From positions 123,579,882-123,643,881 of the forward strand of contig NC_134364.1 of the NCBI RefSeq assembly GCF_048569485.1: 64,000 nucleotides of DNA. The letters run 5' to 3'. The position numbers were made by a program, and so were the translations under genes. Below are positions 45,207-59,340 of the stretch, piece by piece. Every line of letters starts with the position of its first letter. Position 1 is the first letter of the stretch. The stretch is from Anomaloglossus baeobatrachus. Taxonomy: Eukaryota > Chordata > Amphibia > Anura > Aromobatidae. Under the pieces are notes generated by a model that was given only the letters and a program-made list of their open reading frames with translations, ran no database searches and was not told where the DNA came from.

Positions 45207-45426
45207 TTTTTTTTTGTTTTGCCACTTTTGCACTCTCAGCATTGACACTTTGCTTCACACACCATGCATCCGGCATGGTGTACGAGGCTTTCCATAGCAT
45301 GGTGACGAGCCCCGGTGAATGTGTTATTTATGTGCCTCCCATAAAGGGATGTAATGTCCTAAAGTTTTAATGTTTTATGCATAACAAAATTTTGCAGTTT
45401 CTTCCATTCTTTTTGTTGTGGGGGAG

Positions 45427-47194
45427 TGTGGCGCCCCTGAGGCTTCCGTCGCCACAGAGACATTGCACCCCAGTCAGAGGTGTGATGTCCCAGCCTGGGT
45501 AAGGAAAGGGGTACATGCCAGTTCATAGGTAAAACTGCACTACACCCATTGCTAGGCACACACTGGGACCAGGGACAGTGGCAGTAACCCTCCCATGCTG
45601 CATGCTTAGCAACCGGGGGGTGGGGAGAGCCGAGTGTAGAGCAGAGAGGAAGGTCAGAGTTTCAGTTTTACCTCAGAGAGTGAGAGAGTGAGGAGCCAGC
45701 ATGTAGCTGTGAAAGAGAAAGGAGCTCTGTGAGTTCAGAGTGTCCGCAACAGAGAAAGAAAGCAACAGAAGAAAGAGAGAGACAGAGAGTAGAAGAAGAG
45801 CTCTAGTCAGGCAGGAGCTCAAGAAAGAAGAAAGTGACGCTTCCTGGTGAAGACCCTGGGACTCGGAGGGTCCAGGTGACACCAAGCAGGGAACAAAGGG
45901 ATTCCAGGGCCACAGATAGCTTCAGAGCTGGTGGCCAGTGAAGTCAGCTGAGAAAGGACACAATTAGAGGGGTGCACTGGCATTTACCCCCATATCTACC
46001 CGGGATCGGCGGAGGTCCCTGACAGTGGTCCCAGCAGTCCAAAGGCTCCTGCAGGCCTTGACAAGAACTGTGAGTAAAGACCTTGAAACTGCACCCCTGG
46101 TGTTGCCTCAGTTATTTCTCTGCATAGACACTTCCAAGCACCAACAGTGTCCCCGGGGCACCGCTCCACCTGTGGGGAGCAGTACCACCATTGCTGCCAT
46201 TCCATCACCCCGGAGGCCTCATACAGCAGCAGCGGCGGCTTAATAGCCGCATACCACAGGTGGCGTCACGAACACAAACTTTATTCACCCCAAGTCACTG
46301 AAGCCATATTTATTTGACACCCACCAGGGCCACGGAGTCAGGCCCCGCCACCACTGACGACCCCCGGACTAGTTCGGCCCGGCACCGGGTGTCCCATAGC
46401 CCTGGGGTGGGCGAGTCAGGGCCATCAGGGATCTGGGTGACGCAGGAAGGTCCCAGAGGTCCCCGGTGGAGGGTGGCAAAGGAATTACTGTTTAAAGGGA
46501 TATTGTGCCATTCTTGTTGAACCTTTTTATATTGTTCCATTAAAAGTAAAGGGGCCATCGGGGTCCCGGCTGGTGTGCCGCTAGAAGGTGGTACCAGAGA
46601 CTCTCGGTGGAGGATGGCGCAAGGGTAGTGACTATCAGAAAGTTCAAAAGGTTTACCAGAGTCGTCCCTTGAACCACCGGGGTTCAGTCCCCGTCACCAC
46701 AGACACAGCAAGGAACTCGGGGCGGTGCAACACCATGGCTAGCGGTGGCTCCAAGGTTCAGGTGTTTTGGGTGGCGGGTTGAAGGGAAAAGGGACAATGG
46801 GAATGGACTGTCGCAGGAAGGAGCTGCAGCAGAGTAGGCTGAGCTGCCAGCTACCACTACAACCGGTAGCATTCCCAGTGGTTCTTAAGTAAACTCTGTG
46901 AGTTTTGCAACGTTCAAGTGTAATGCCTCCCCATAGTGGGAAGAATGTTTTATCTGTTATCTTTTTCCAATTAGTGTTTTAATAAAACTCTAGGTGTCTG
47001 GTAGCTCGGAGACAAGCTTAACCAAGGGGGAATGTAGTGCCCGACTGTATCAGGGTGCTACAGAGAACTGCATCCTGTACCCCAGGGTGCAGGGCCTACC
47101 CCCCAATGATTCCATGTTCCCATCAACAGTGTCACTGACATCCGCTCTACAAATCCCAACCACACCTCACACCAGGGCTGGACAGACACACCAG
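45427..47194 (+). mobile_element. LTR element fragment of the same superfamily, mosaic
   Basis: A 5' LTR starts TGTGGCGCCCC at 45427. A box 'ggtggcgtcacgaacac' lies at 46259, and a short internal region without recognisable coding follows. Its end is homologous to the end of the cold-shock element (AATAAAAC-rich stretch, then 'cttaaccaaggggga'). A second LTR start, TGTAGTGCCC, follows at 47033 and is cut off at about 47194, where the 47-bp array begins. The two LTR starts are very different, so this may be a recombinant or two elements. Broken and pol-less. Confidence 0.6.
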
Positions 47195-47196
47195 TG

Positions 47197-50100
47197 CGTT
47201 ATGAGTACTGAGCACCTGAGCATGGTAGTGTCCGCTCATCACTAGTTACCAGTACTGAGCACCTGAGCATGGTAGTGCCCACTCATCACTAGTTACCAGT
47301 ACTGAACACCCAAGCATGGTAGTGCCCGCTCATCACTAGTTACCAGTACTGAGCACCCGAGCATGGTAGTGCCCGCTCATCACTAGTTACCAGTACTGAG
47401 CACCCGAGCATGGTAGTGCCCGCTCCTCACTAGTTACCAGTACTGAACACCCGAGCATGGTAGTGCCCACTCATCATTAGTTACCAGTACTGAGCACCCG
47501 AGCATGGTAGTGCCCGCTCATCACTAGTTACCAGTACTGAGCACCCGAGCATGGTAGTGCCCGCTCCTCACTAGTTACCAGTACTGAACACCCGAGCATG
47601 GTAGTGCCCGCTCATCACTAGTTACCAATACTGAACACCCAAGCATGGTAGTGCCCGCTCATCACTAGTTACCAGTACTGAACACCCAAGCATGGTAGTG
47701 CCCGCTCATCACTAGTTACCAGTACTGAACACCCGAGCATGGTAGTGCCCGCTCATTACTAGTTACCAATACTGAACACCCAAGCATGGTAGTGCCCGCT
47801 CATCACTAGTTACCAGTACTGAACACCCAAGCATGGTAGTGCTTGCTCATCTCTACTTACCAGTACTGAGCACCTGAGCATGGTAGTGCTCGCTCATCAC
47901 TAGTTACCAGTACTGAGCACCCGAGCATGGTAGTGCCCGCTCATCACTAGTTACCAGTACTGAGCACCTGAGCATGGTAGTGCCCGCTCATCACTAGTTA
48001 CCAGTACTGAGCACCCGAGCATGATAGTGTCCGCTCCTCACTAGTTACCAGTACTGAACACCCGAGCATGGTAGTGCCCACTCATCACTAGTTACGAGTA
48101 CTGAGCACCCGAGCATGGTAGTGCCCGCTCATCACTAGTTACCAGTACTGAGCACCCGAGCATGGAAGTGCCCGCTCATCACTAGTTACCAGTACTGAGC
48201 ACCTGAGCATGGTAGTGCACGCTCATCACTAGTTACCAGTACTGAGCACCTGAGCATGGTAGTGCCCGCTCATCACTAGTTACCACTACTGAGCACCTGA
48301 GCATGGTAGTGCCCGCTCATCACTAGTTACCAGTACTGAACACCCGAGCATGGTAGTGCCCGCTCATCACTAGTTACCAGTACTGAGTACCTGAGCATGG
48401 TAGTGCCCGCTTATCACTAGTTACCAGTACTGAGTACCTGAGCATGGTAGTGCCCGCTCATCACTAGTTACCAGTACTGAGTACCTGAGCATGGTAGTGC
48501 CCGCTTATCACTAGTTACCAGTACTGAACACCTGAGCATGGTAGTGTCCGCTCATCACTAGTTACCAGTACTGAACACCCGAGCATGGTAGTGCCCGCTC
48601 ATCACTAGTTACCAGTACTGAGCACCCGAGCATGGTAGTGCTCACTCATCACTAGTTACGAGTACTGAGCACCCGAGCATGGTAGTGCCCGCTCATCATT
48701 AGTTACCAGTACTGAGCACCCGAGCATGGTAGTGCCTGCTCATCACTAGTTACCAGTACTGAGCACCCGAGCATGGTAGTGCTCACTCATCACTAGTTAC
48801 GAGTACTGAGCACCCGAGCATGGTAGTGCTTGCTCATCACTAGTTACGAGTACTGAGCACCCGAGCATGGTAGTGCTCGCTCATCACTAGTTACCAGTAC
48901 TGAGCACCCGAGCATGGTAGTGCTCGCTCATCACTAGTTACCAGTACTGAGCACCCGAGCATGGTAGTGCTCGCTCATCACTAGTTACCAGTACTGAGCA
49001 CCCGAGCATGGTAGTGCCCGCTCATCACTAGTTACGAGTACTGAGCATTCGAGCATGGTAGTGCCCGCTCATCACTAGTTACCAGTACTGAGCACCCGAG
49101 CATGGTAGTGCTCGCTCATCACTAGTTACCAGTACTGAGCACCCGAGCATGGTAGTGCCCGCTCATCACTAGTTACCAGTACTGAGCACCCGAGCATGGT
49201 AGTGCCCGCTCATCACTAGTTACGAGTACAGAGCACCTGAGCATGGTAGTGCCCGCTCATCACTAGTTACCAGTACTGAGCACCCGAGCATGGTAGTGCC
49301 CGCTCATCACTAGTTACGAGTACAGAGCACCTGAGCATGGTAGTGCCCGCTCATCACTAGTTATCAGTACTGAGCACCCGAGCATGGTAGTGCTCGCTCA
49401 TCACTAGTTACCAGTACTGAGCTCCTGAGCATGGTAGTGCCCGCTCATCACTAGTTACCAGTACTGAGCACCCGAGCATGGTAGTGCCCGCTCATCACTA
49501 GTTACCAGTACTGAGCTCCTGAGCATGGTAGTGCCCGCTCATCACTAGTTACCAGTACTGAGCACCTGAGCATGGTAGTGCCCGCTCATCACTAGTTACC
49601 AGTACTGAGCACCTGAGCATGGTAGTGCCCGCTCATCACTAGTTACCAGTACTGAGCACCCGAGCATGGTAGTGCCCGCTCATCACTAGTTACCAGTACT
49701 GAGCACCCGAGCATGGTAGTGCCCGCTCATCACTAGTTACCAGTACTGAGCACCCGAGCATGGTAGTGCCCGCTCATCACTAGTTACCAGTACTGAGCAC
49801 CTGAGCATGGTAGTGCCCGCTCATCACTAGTTACGAGTACTGAGCACCCGAGCATGGTAGTGCCCGCTCATCACTAGTTACCAGTACTGAGCACCCGAGC
49901 ATGGTAGTGCCCGCTCATCACTAGTTACCAGTACTGAGCACCCGAGCATGGTAGTGCCCGCTCATCACTAGTTACCAGTACTGAGCACCTGAGCATGGTA
50001 GTGCCCGCTCATCACTAGTTACGAGTACTGAGCACCCGAGCATGGTAGTGCCCGCTCATCACTAGTTACCAGTACTGAGCACCCGAGCATGGTAGTGCCC

Positions 50101-50684
50101 GCTCATCACTAGTTACCAGTACTGAGCACCCGAGCATGGTAGTGCCCGCTCATCACTAGTTACCAGTACTGAGCACCCGAGCATGGTAGTGCCCGCTCAT
50201 CACTAGTTACCAGTACTGAGCACCTGAGCATGGTAGTGCCCGCTCATCACTAGTTACCAGTACTGAGCACCCAAGCATGGTAGTGCCTGCTCATCACTAG
50301 TTACCAGTACTGAGCACCCAAGCATGGTAGTGCCCGCTCATCACTAGTTACCAGTACTGAGCACCTGAGCATGGTAGTGCCCGCTCATCACTAGTTACCA
50401 GTACTGAGCACCTGAGCATGGTAGTGCCCGCTCATCACTAGTTACCAGTACTGAGCACCCGAGCATGGTAGTGCCCGCTCATCACTAGTTACCAGTACTG
50501 AGCACCCGAGCATGGTAGTGCCCGCTCATCACTAGTTACCAGTACAGAACACCCGAGCATGGTAGTGCCCGCTCATCACTAGTTACCAGTACTGAGCACC
50601 CGAGCATGGTAGTGCCTGCTCATGACTTACCAGTACTGAGCACCCGAGCATGGTAGTGCCCGCTCATGACTTACCAGTACCATT
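47197..50684. repeat. 47-bp minisatellite, second array, about 74 copies
   Basis: Same unit as 40555-42618 but dominated by the 'accagtactgagcac' variants. The array begins directly at the cut edge of an LTR fragment and ends with two shortened copies ('gctcatgacttaccagtac'). Confidence 0.95.
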
Positions 50685-51552
50685 CCATCATGGCGCAAGG
50701 CAACTGATGAGTGGCGGGCGAGATAGTGTAACCTGGCATTTTATAGGGTTCACATCTCCAGTTTTTGCTATCAGCAATTGCTGTTAAGGACGTGTTCACC
50801 TTCTCCAATGCAGATATCTGTCATAGAGGGTGATAGGGTTATAAATAGTGCTCTTGTCATGTGCATTTCTGTGGCTGGTCGCGCATAGAGAGGGCAGGCG
50901 ATTATAGCTATTAATAGGGGATTGTACGCACATACGTGAACCTTACATGAGCCAAGCGTGCCTGGTTCTGGGTCCTTCAGAGACTGAGCTGATGTTTGGG
51001 GGGAGAATTCTGAAACTTCTGTGATGACCACCGAGAGAACGTGCCACATCCCTTTCTGCATTTCTGTAACTGACTGGGTCAGGCAGAACGGTCTGTGGTT
51101 ACATTGAAACTCGGTTGAGACTGTAGCCGGGACATAGGACCCAACCTCAGAGGTGAAGAGGTCTGGATGAAGCTCCATCACCCTGTGGACATGCAGGCAA
51201 CATATGGCCAGGGGTCTCTGGGGTGGTGTCTTTGGCAGTGAAGAAGTTAACGCATGCACTTGAGGTGATGTGGCCACTCATACTCACAGCTTGGTGTAGA
51301 CATGGTCACAGATCCCTCCCGAGCTTCTCCTGGTGGTGGCAGCTCCATCAATGCTCCAGAGCAGCACTCCTGCTGTACAGTTTCCTGACCTCTGTAGAGA
51401 AATAACATGTGTCAGGGGCTCACCCAGGAGGGAGGGGGACAACCTACAGATAACAGGAACTGCTGCTATCAGGGCTGCACCCCTCCAGAGAAGAAGACAC
51501 AAAAACACTGCAAGAGCAGCTCACAGACAGCAGAGAACAAACAGAACAATAT
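50685..51552. other. Unique island between two satellites
   Basis: A roughly 0.87-kb island without recognised repeats. It contains an exon-like bracket on the minus strand (51288-51391). An open minus frame at 50771-51277 resembles no family I know. Confidence 0.4.
51288..51391 (-). CDS. Exon-like segment, possible 5' exon of GYPC
   Basis: On the minus strand an acceptor-like 'ttatttctctacag' is followed by 104 bp and a strong donor (GTGAGT at 51287-51282). An ATG at 51303-51301 opens MSTPS and one further base, so the exon would end in phase 1, the phase that GYPC exon 3 requires. The strand is also right. The coding part is too short for similarity to help, exon 2 was not found, and the distance to exon 3 is 31.5 kb. 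It could equally belong to another gene or be chance. Confidence 0.2.
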
Positions 51553-54500
51553 AGAATACACAAAGATCACCAAAACACTGGAATAACTACACAAAGATCA
51601 CCAAAACACTGGAAAAAATACACAAAGATCACCAAAACCCTGGAAAAAATACACAAAGATCACCAAAACACTGGAATAACTACACAAAGATCACCAAAAC
51701 ACTGGAAAAAATACACAAAGATCACCAAAACACTGGAAAAAATACACAAAGATCACCAAAACACTGGAATAACTACACAAAGATCACTAAAACACTGGAA
51801 AAAATACACAGAGATCACCAAAACACTGGAATAACTACACAAAGATCACCAAAACACTGGAAAAAATACACAAAGATCACCAAAACACTGGAAAAAATAC
51901 ACAAAGATCACCAAAACACTGGAATAACTACACAAAGATCACTAAAACACTGGAATAAATACACAAAGATCACCAAAACACTGGAATAACTACACAAAGA
52001 TCACTAAAACACTGGAATAAATACACAAAGATCACCAAAACACTGGAATAAATACACAAAGATCACCAAAACACTGGAATAACTACACAAAGATCACCAA
52101 AACACTGGAAAAAATACACAAAGATCACCAAAACACTGGAATAACTACACAAAGATCACCAAAACACTGGAAAAAATACACAAAGATCACCAAAACACTG
52201 GAATAACTACACAAAGATCACCAAAACACTGGAATAACTACACAAAGATCACTAAAACACTGGAATAAATACACAAAGATCACCAAAACACTGGAATAAA
52301 TACACAAAGATCACCAAAACACTGGAATAAATACACAAAGATCACCAAAACACTGGAATAACTACACAAAGATCACCAAAACACTGGAATAACTACACAA
52401 AGATCACCAAAACACTGGAATAAATACACAAAGATCACCAAAACACTGGAATAAATACACAAAGATCCCCAAAACACTGGAAAAAATACACAAAGATCAC
52501 CAAAACACTGGAATAACTACACAAAGATCCCCAAAACACTGGAAAAAATACACAAAGATCACCAAAACACTGGAATAACTACACAAATATCACCAAAACA
52601 CTGGAATAACTACACAAAGATCACTAAAACACTGGAATAAATACACAAAGATCACCAAAACACTGGAATAAATACACAAAGATCACCAAAACACTGGAAT
52701 AAATACACAAAGATCACCAAAACACTGGAACAACTACACAAAGATCACCAAAACACTGGAATAAATACACAAAGATCACCAAAACACTGGAATAAATACA
52801 CAAAGATCACCAAAACACTGGAATAACTACACAAAGATCACCAAAACACTGGAATAACTACACAAAGATCACCAAAACACTGGAATAAATACACAAAGAT
52901 CACCAAAACACTGGAATAAATACACAAAGATCCCCAAAACACTGGAAAAAATACACAAAGATCACCAAAACACTGGAATAAATACACAAAGATCCCCAAA
53001 ACACTGGAAAAAATACACAAAGATCACCAAAACACTGGAATAACTACACAAAGATCACCAAAACACTGGAATAACTACACAAAGATCACCAAAACACTGG
53101 AATAACTACACAAAGATCACCAAAACACTGGAATAACTACACAAAGATCACCAAAACACTGGAATAACTACACAAAGATCACCAAAACACTGGAAAAACT
53201 ACACAAAGATCACCAAAACACTGGAATAACTACACAAAGATCACCAAAACACTGGAATAAATACACAAAGATCACCAAAACACTGGAATAAATACACAAA
53301 GATCACCAAAACACTGGAAAAAATACACAAAGATCACCAAAACACTGGAATAAATACACAAAGATCACCAAAACACTGGAATAACTACACAAAGATCACC
53401 AAAACACTGGAATAACTACACAAAGATCACCAAAACACTGGAAAAAATACACAAAGATCACCAAAACACTGGAATAACTACACAAAGATCACCAAAACAC
53501 TGGAATACACAAAGATCACCAAAACACTGGAAGAAATACACAAAGATCACCAAAACACTGGAAAAAATACACAAAGATCACCAAAACACTGGAAAAAATA
53601 CACAGAGATCACCAAAACACTGGAACAACTACACAAAGATCACCAAAACACTGGAAAAAATACACAGAGATCACCAAAACACTGGAAGAAATACACAAAG
53701 ATCACCAAAACACTGAAAAAATACACAAAGATCACCAAAACACTGGAAAAAATACACAGAGATCACCAAAACACTGGAAGAAATACACAAAGATCACCAA
53801 AACACTGGAAAAAATACACAGAGATCACCAAAACACTGGAAGAAATACACAAAGATCACCAAAACACTGGAAAAAATACACAAAGATCACCAAAACACTG
53901 GAAAAAATACACAAAGATCACCAAAACACTGGAAGAAATACACAAAGATCACCAAAACACTGGAATAAATACACAGAGATCACCAAAACACTGGAAAAAA
54001 TACACAAAGATCACCAAAACACTAGAATAAATACACAAAGATCACCAAAACACTGGAATAACTACACAAAGATCACCAAAACACTGGAATACACAAAGAT
54101 CACCAAAACACTGGAAGAAATACACAAAGATCACCAAAACACTGGAAAAAATACACAAAGATCACCAAAACACTGGAAAAAATACACAGAGATCACCAAA
54201 ACACTGGAAGAAATACACAAAGATCACCAAAACACTGGAAAAAATACACAGAGATCACCAAAACACTGGAAGAAATACACAAAGATCACCAAAACACTGG
54301 AAAAATACACAAAGATCACCAAAACACTGGAAAAAATACACAAAGATCACCAAAACACTGGAAGAAATACACAAAGATCACCAAAACACTGGAAAAAATA
54401 CACAAAGATCACCAAAACACTGGAATAAATACAAAGAGATCACCAAAACACTGGAATAAATACACAAACATCACCAAAACACTGGAAAAAATACACAAAG

Positions 54501-57500
54501 ATCACCAAAACACTGGAATAAATACACAAAGATCACCAAAACACTGGAATAAATACACAAAGATCACTAAAACACTGGAATAAATACACAGAGATCACCA
54601 AAACACTGGAATAAATACACAAAGATCACTAAAACACTGGAATAAATACACAGAGATCACCAAAACACTGGAATAAATGCACAGAGATCACCAAAACACT
54701 GGAAAAAATACACAAAGATCACCAAAACACTGGAAAAAATACACAAAGATCACCAAAACACTGGAAAAAATACACAAAGATCACCAAAACACTGGAATAA
54801 ATACACAAAGATCACCAAAACACTGGAAAAAAATACACAAAGATCACCAAAACACTGGAATAAATACACAAAGATCACCAAAACACTGGAATAAATACAC
54901 AAAGATCACCAAAACACTGGAAAAAAATACACAAAGATCACCAAAACACTGGAATAAATACACAAAGATCACCAAAACACTGGAAAAAATACACAAAGAT
55001 CCCCAAAACAGAAATACACAAAGATCTCCAAAACAGAAATACACAAAGATCACCAAAACAAAAATACACAAAGATTACCAAAACAGAAATACACAAAGAT
55101 CACCAAAACACTGGACAAAATACACAAAGATCACCAAAACAGAAATACACAAAGATCTCCAAAACACTGGACAAAATACACAAAGATCACCAAAACACTG
55201 GAATAAATACACAAAGATCACCAAAACACTGGAAAAAAATACACAAAGATCACCAAAACACTGGAATAAATACACAAAGATCACCAAAACACTGGAATAA
55301 ATACACAAAGATCACCAAAACACTGGAATAAATACACAAACATCACCAAAACACTGGAATAAATACACAAAGATCACCAAAACACTGGAAAAAAATACAC
55401 AAAGATCACCAAAACACTGGAATAAATACACAAAGATCAGCAAAACACTGGAATAAATACACAAAGATCAGCAAAACACTGGAATAAATACACAAACATC
55501 ACCAAAACACTGGAATAAATACACAAACATCACCAAAACACTGGAAAAAATACACAAAGATCACCAAAACACTGGAATAAATACACAAAGATCACCAAAA
55601 CACTGGAATAAATACACAAAGATCACCAAAACACTGGAATAAATACACAAACATCACCAAAACACTGGAATAAATACACAAAGATCACCAAAACACTGGA
55701 ATAAATACACAAAGATCACCAAAACACTGGAATAAATACACAAAGATCACCAAAACACTGGAATAAATACACAAAGATCACCAAAACACTGGAAGAAATA
55801 CACAAATATCACCAAAACACTGGAATAAATACACAAAGATCAGCAAAACACTGGAATAAATACACAAAGATCACCAAAACACTGGAATAAATACACAAAG
55901 ATCAGCAAAACACTGGAATAAATACACAAACATCACCAAAACACTGGAATAAATACACAAACATCACCAAAACACTGGAAAAAATACACAAAGATCACCA
56001 AAACACTGGAATACACAAAGATCACCAAAACACTGGAATAAATACACAAAGATCACCAAAACACTGGAAAAAAATACACAAAGATCACCAAAACACTGGA
56101 AAAAATACAAAAGATCACCAAAACACTGGAATAAATACACAAAGATCACCAAAACACTGCAAAAAATACACAAAGATCACCAAAACACTGGAATAAATAC
56201 ACAGAGATCACCAAAACACTAGAATAAATACACAAAGATCACCAAAACACTGGAATAAATACACAAAGATCACCAAAACACTGGAAAAAATACACAAAGA
56301 TCACCAAAACACTGGAATAAATACACAAAGATCACCAAAACACTGGAAAAAATACACAAAGATCACCAAAACACTGGAAAAAATACACAAAGATCCCCAA
56401 AACACTGGAATAAATACACAAACATCACCAAAACACTGGAATAAATACACAAAGATCACCAAAACACTGGAATAAATACACAAACATCACCAAAACACTG
56501 GAATAAATACACAAAGATCAGCAAAACACTGGAATAAATACACAAACATCACCAAAACACTGGAATAAATACACAAACATCACCAAGACACTGGAAAAAA
56601 TACACAAAGATCACCAAAACACTGGAATAAATACACAAAGATCACCAAAACACTGGAATAAATACACAAAGATCACCAAAACACTGGAATAAATACACAA
56701 ACATCACCAAAACACTGGAAAAAATACACAAAGATCACCAACACACTGGAATAAATACACAAAGATCCCCAAAACACTGGAATACACAAAGATCACCAAA
56801 ACACTGGAATAAATACACAAAGATCACCAAAACACTGGAAAAAATACACAAAGATCACCAAAACACTGGAATAAATACACAAAGATCACCAAAACACTGG
56901 AATAAATACACAAAGATCACCAAAACACTGGAAAAAATACACAAAGATCACCAAAACACTGGAATAAATACACAAAGATCACCAAAACACTGGAATAAAT
57001 ACACAAAGATCACCAAAACACTGGAATAAATACACAAACATCACCAAAACACTGGAATAAATACACAAAGATCACCAAAACACTGGAAAAAATACACAAA
57101 GATCACCAAAACACTGGAAAAAATACACAAAGATCCCCAAAACACTGGAATAAATACACAAACATCACCAAAACACTGGAATAAATACACAAAGATCACC
57201 AAAACACTGGAATAAATACACAAACATCACCAAAACACTGGAATAAATACACAAAGATCAGCAAAACACTGGAATAAATACACAAACATCACCAAAACAC
57301 TGGAATAAATACACAAACATCACCAAGACACTGGAAAAAATACACAAAGATCACCAAAACACTGGAATAAATACACAAAGATCACCAAAACACTGGAATA
57401 AATACACAAAGATCACAAAAACACTGGAATAAATACACAAACATCACCAAAACACTGGAAAAAATACACAAAGATCACCAACACACTGGAATAAATACAC

Positions 57501-59340
57501 AAAGATCCCCAAAACACTGTAATACACAAAGATCACCAAAACACTGGAATAAATACACAAAGATCACCAAAACACTGGAAAAAATACACAAAGATCACCA
57601 AAACACTGGAATAAATACACAAAGTTCACCAAAACACTGTTAAAAATACACAAAGATCACCAAAACACTGGAATAAATACACAAAGATCACCAAAACACT
57701 GGAAAAAATACACAAAGATCACCAAAACACTGGAATAAATACACAAAGATCACCAAAACACTGGAATAAATACACAAAGATCACCAAAACACTGGGATAA
57801 ATACACAAAGATCACCAAAACACTAGAATAAATACACAAACATCACCAAAACACTGGAATAAATACACAAAGATCACCAAAACACTAGAATACACAGAGA
57901 TCACCAAAACACTGGAATAAATACACAAAGATCACCAAAACACTAGAATAAATACACAAACATCACCAAAACACTGGAAAAAATACACAAAGATCACCAA
58001 AACACTAGAATAAATACACAGAGATCACCAAAACACTGGAATAAATACACAAAGATCACTAAAACACTGGAAGAAATACACAAAGATCACCAAAACACTG
58101 GAATAAATACACAAAGATCACCAAAACACTGGAATAAATACACAAAGATCACTAAAACACTGGAAGAAATACACAAAGATCACCAAAACACTGGAATAAA
58201 TACACAAAGATCACCAAAACACTGGAATAAATACACAAAGATCACCAAAACACTGGAAAAAATACACAAAGATCACCAAAACACTGGAAAAAAATACACA
58301 AAGTTCACCAAAACACTGGAATAAATACACAAAGATCACCAAAACACTGGAATAAATACACAAAGATCACCAAAACACTGGAATAAATACACAAAGATCA
58401 CCAAAACACTAGAAAAAATACACAAAGATCACCAAAACACTGGAAAAAATACACAATGTTCACCAAAACACTGGAATAAATACACAAAGTTCACCAAAAC
58501 ACTGTTAAAAATACACAAAGATCACCAAAACACTGGAATAAATACACAAAGATCACCAAAACACTGGAAAAAATACACAAAGATCACCAAAACACTAGAA
58601 TAAATACACAAACATCACCAAAACACTGGAATAAATACACAAAGATCACCAAAACACTAGAATAAATACACAGAGATCACCAAAACACTGGAATAAATAC
58701 ACAAAGATCACCAAAACACTGGAATAAATACACAAAGATCACCAAAACACTGGAATAAATACACAAAGATCACCAAAACACTGGAATAAATACACAAAGA
58801 TCACCAAAACACTGGAAGAAATACACAAAGATCACCAAAACACTGGAATAAATACACAAAGATCACCAACACACTGGAATAAATACACAAAGATCACCAA
58901 AACACTGGAAAAAATACACAAAGATCACCAAAACACTAGAATAAATACACAAACATCACCAAAACACTGGGAAAAATACACAAAGATCACCAAAACACTA
59001 GAATAAATACACAGAGATCACCAAAACACTGGAATAAATACACAAAGATCACTAAAACACTGGAAGAAATACACAAAGATCACCAAAACACTGGAATAAA
59101 TACACAAAGATCACCAAAACACTGGAAGAAATACACAAAGATCACTAAAACACTGGAAGAAATACACAAAGATCACCAAAACACTGGAATAAATACACAA
59201 AGATCACCAAAACACTGGAATAAATACACAAAGATCACCAACACACTGGAATAAATACACAAAGATCACCAACACACTGGAATAAATACACAAAGATCAC
59301 CAAAACACTGGAAAAAATACACAAAGATCCCCAAAACAGA
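51553..59340. repeat. 31-bp AT-rich satellite, about 251 copies
   Basis: Unit 'acacaaagatcaccaaaaca' plus 'ctggaataaat' (31 bp), with variants aaaaaat, aactac, gaaat, cagag, aaacatc and gatcccc. Rare short units ('ctggaatacacaaag') serve as markers of larger repeats. Open frames within it are repeat artefacts. Confidence 0.97.

Larger units (their letters stand above)
43397..45426. mobile_element. Old frog interspersed repeat, interrupted by LTR and MITE
   Basis: Flanks at 43400-43655, 44793-44836 and about 45207-45240 read like one old repeat ('gagggcttgtttattacggg', 'tttattccttgggtcagtat', 'ttttgccacttttgcac'), interrupted first by the LTR 43656-44792 and then by the MITE 44837-45206. I know this repeat from frog genomes but cannot name its class. 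45240-45426 has nothing recognisable. Confidence 0.45.

Noticed and set aside
50771-51277. 168-codon minus frame in the island between satellites
   Set aside because: No similarity I know, no signal or domain pattern. It directly follows a donor-like site, so it would be intron if the exon candidate is real.
54677-55300. 207-codon frame rich in Thr, Lys and Asn
   Set aside because: It lies wholly inside the 31-bp satellite, and its mirror frames on the other strand are equally open.
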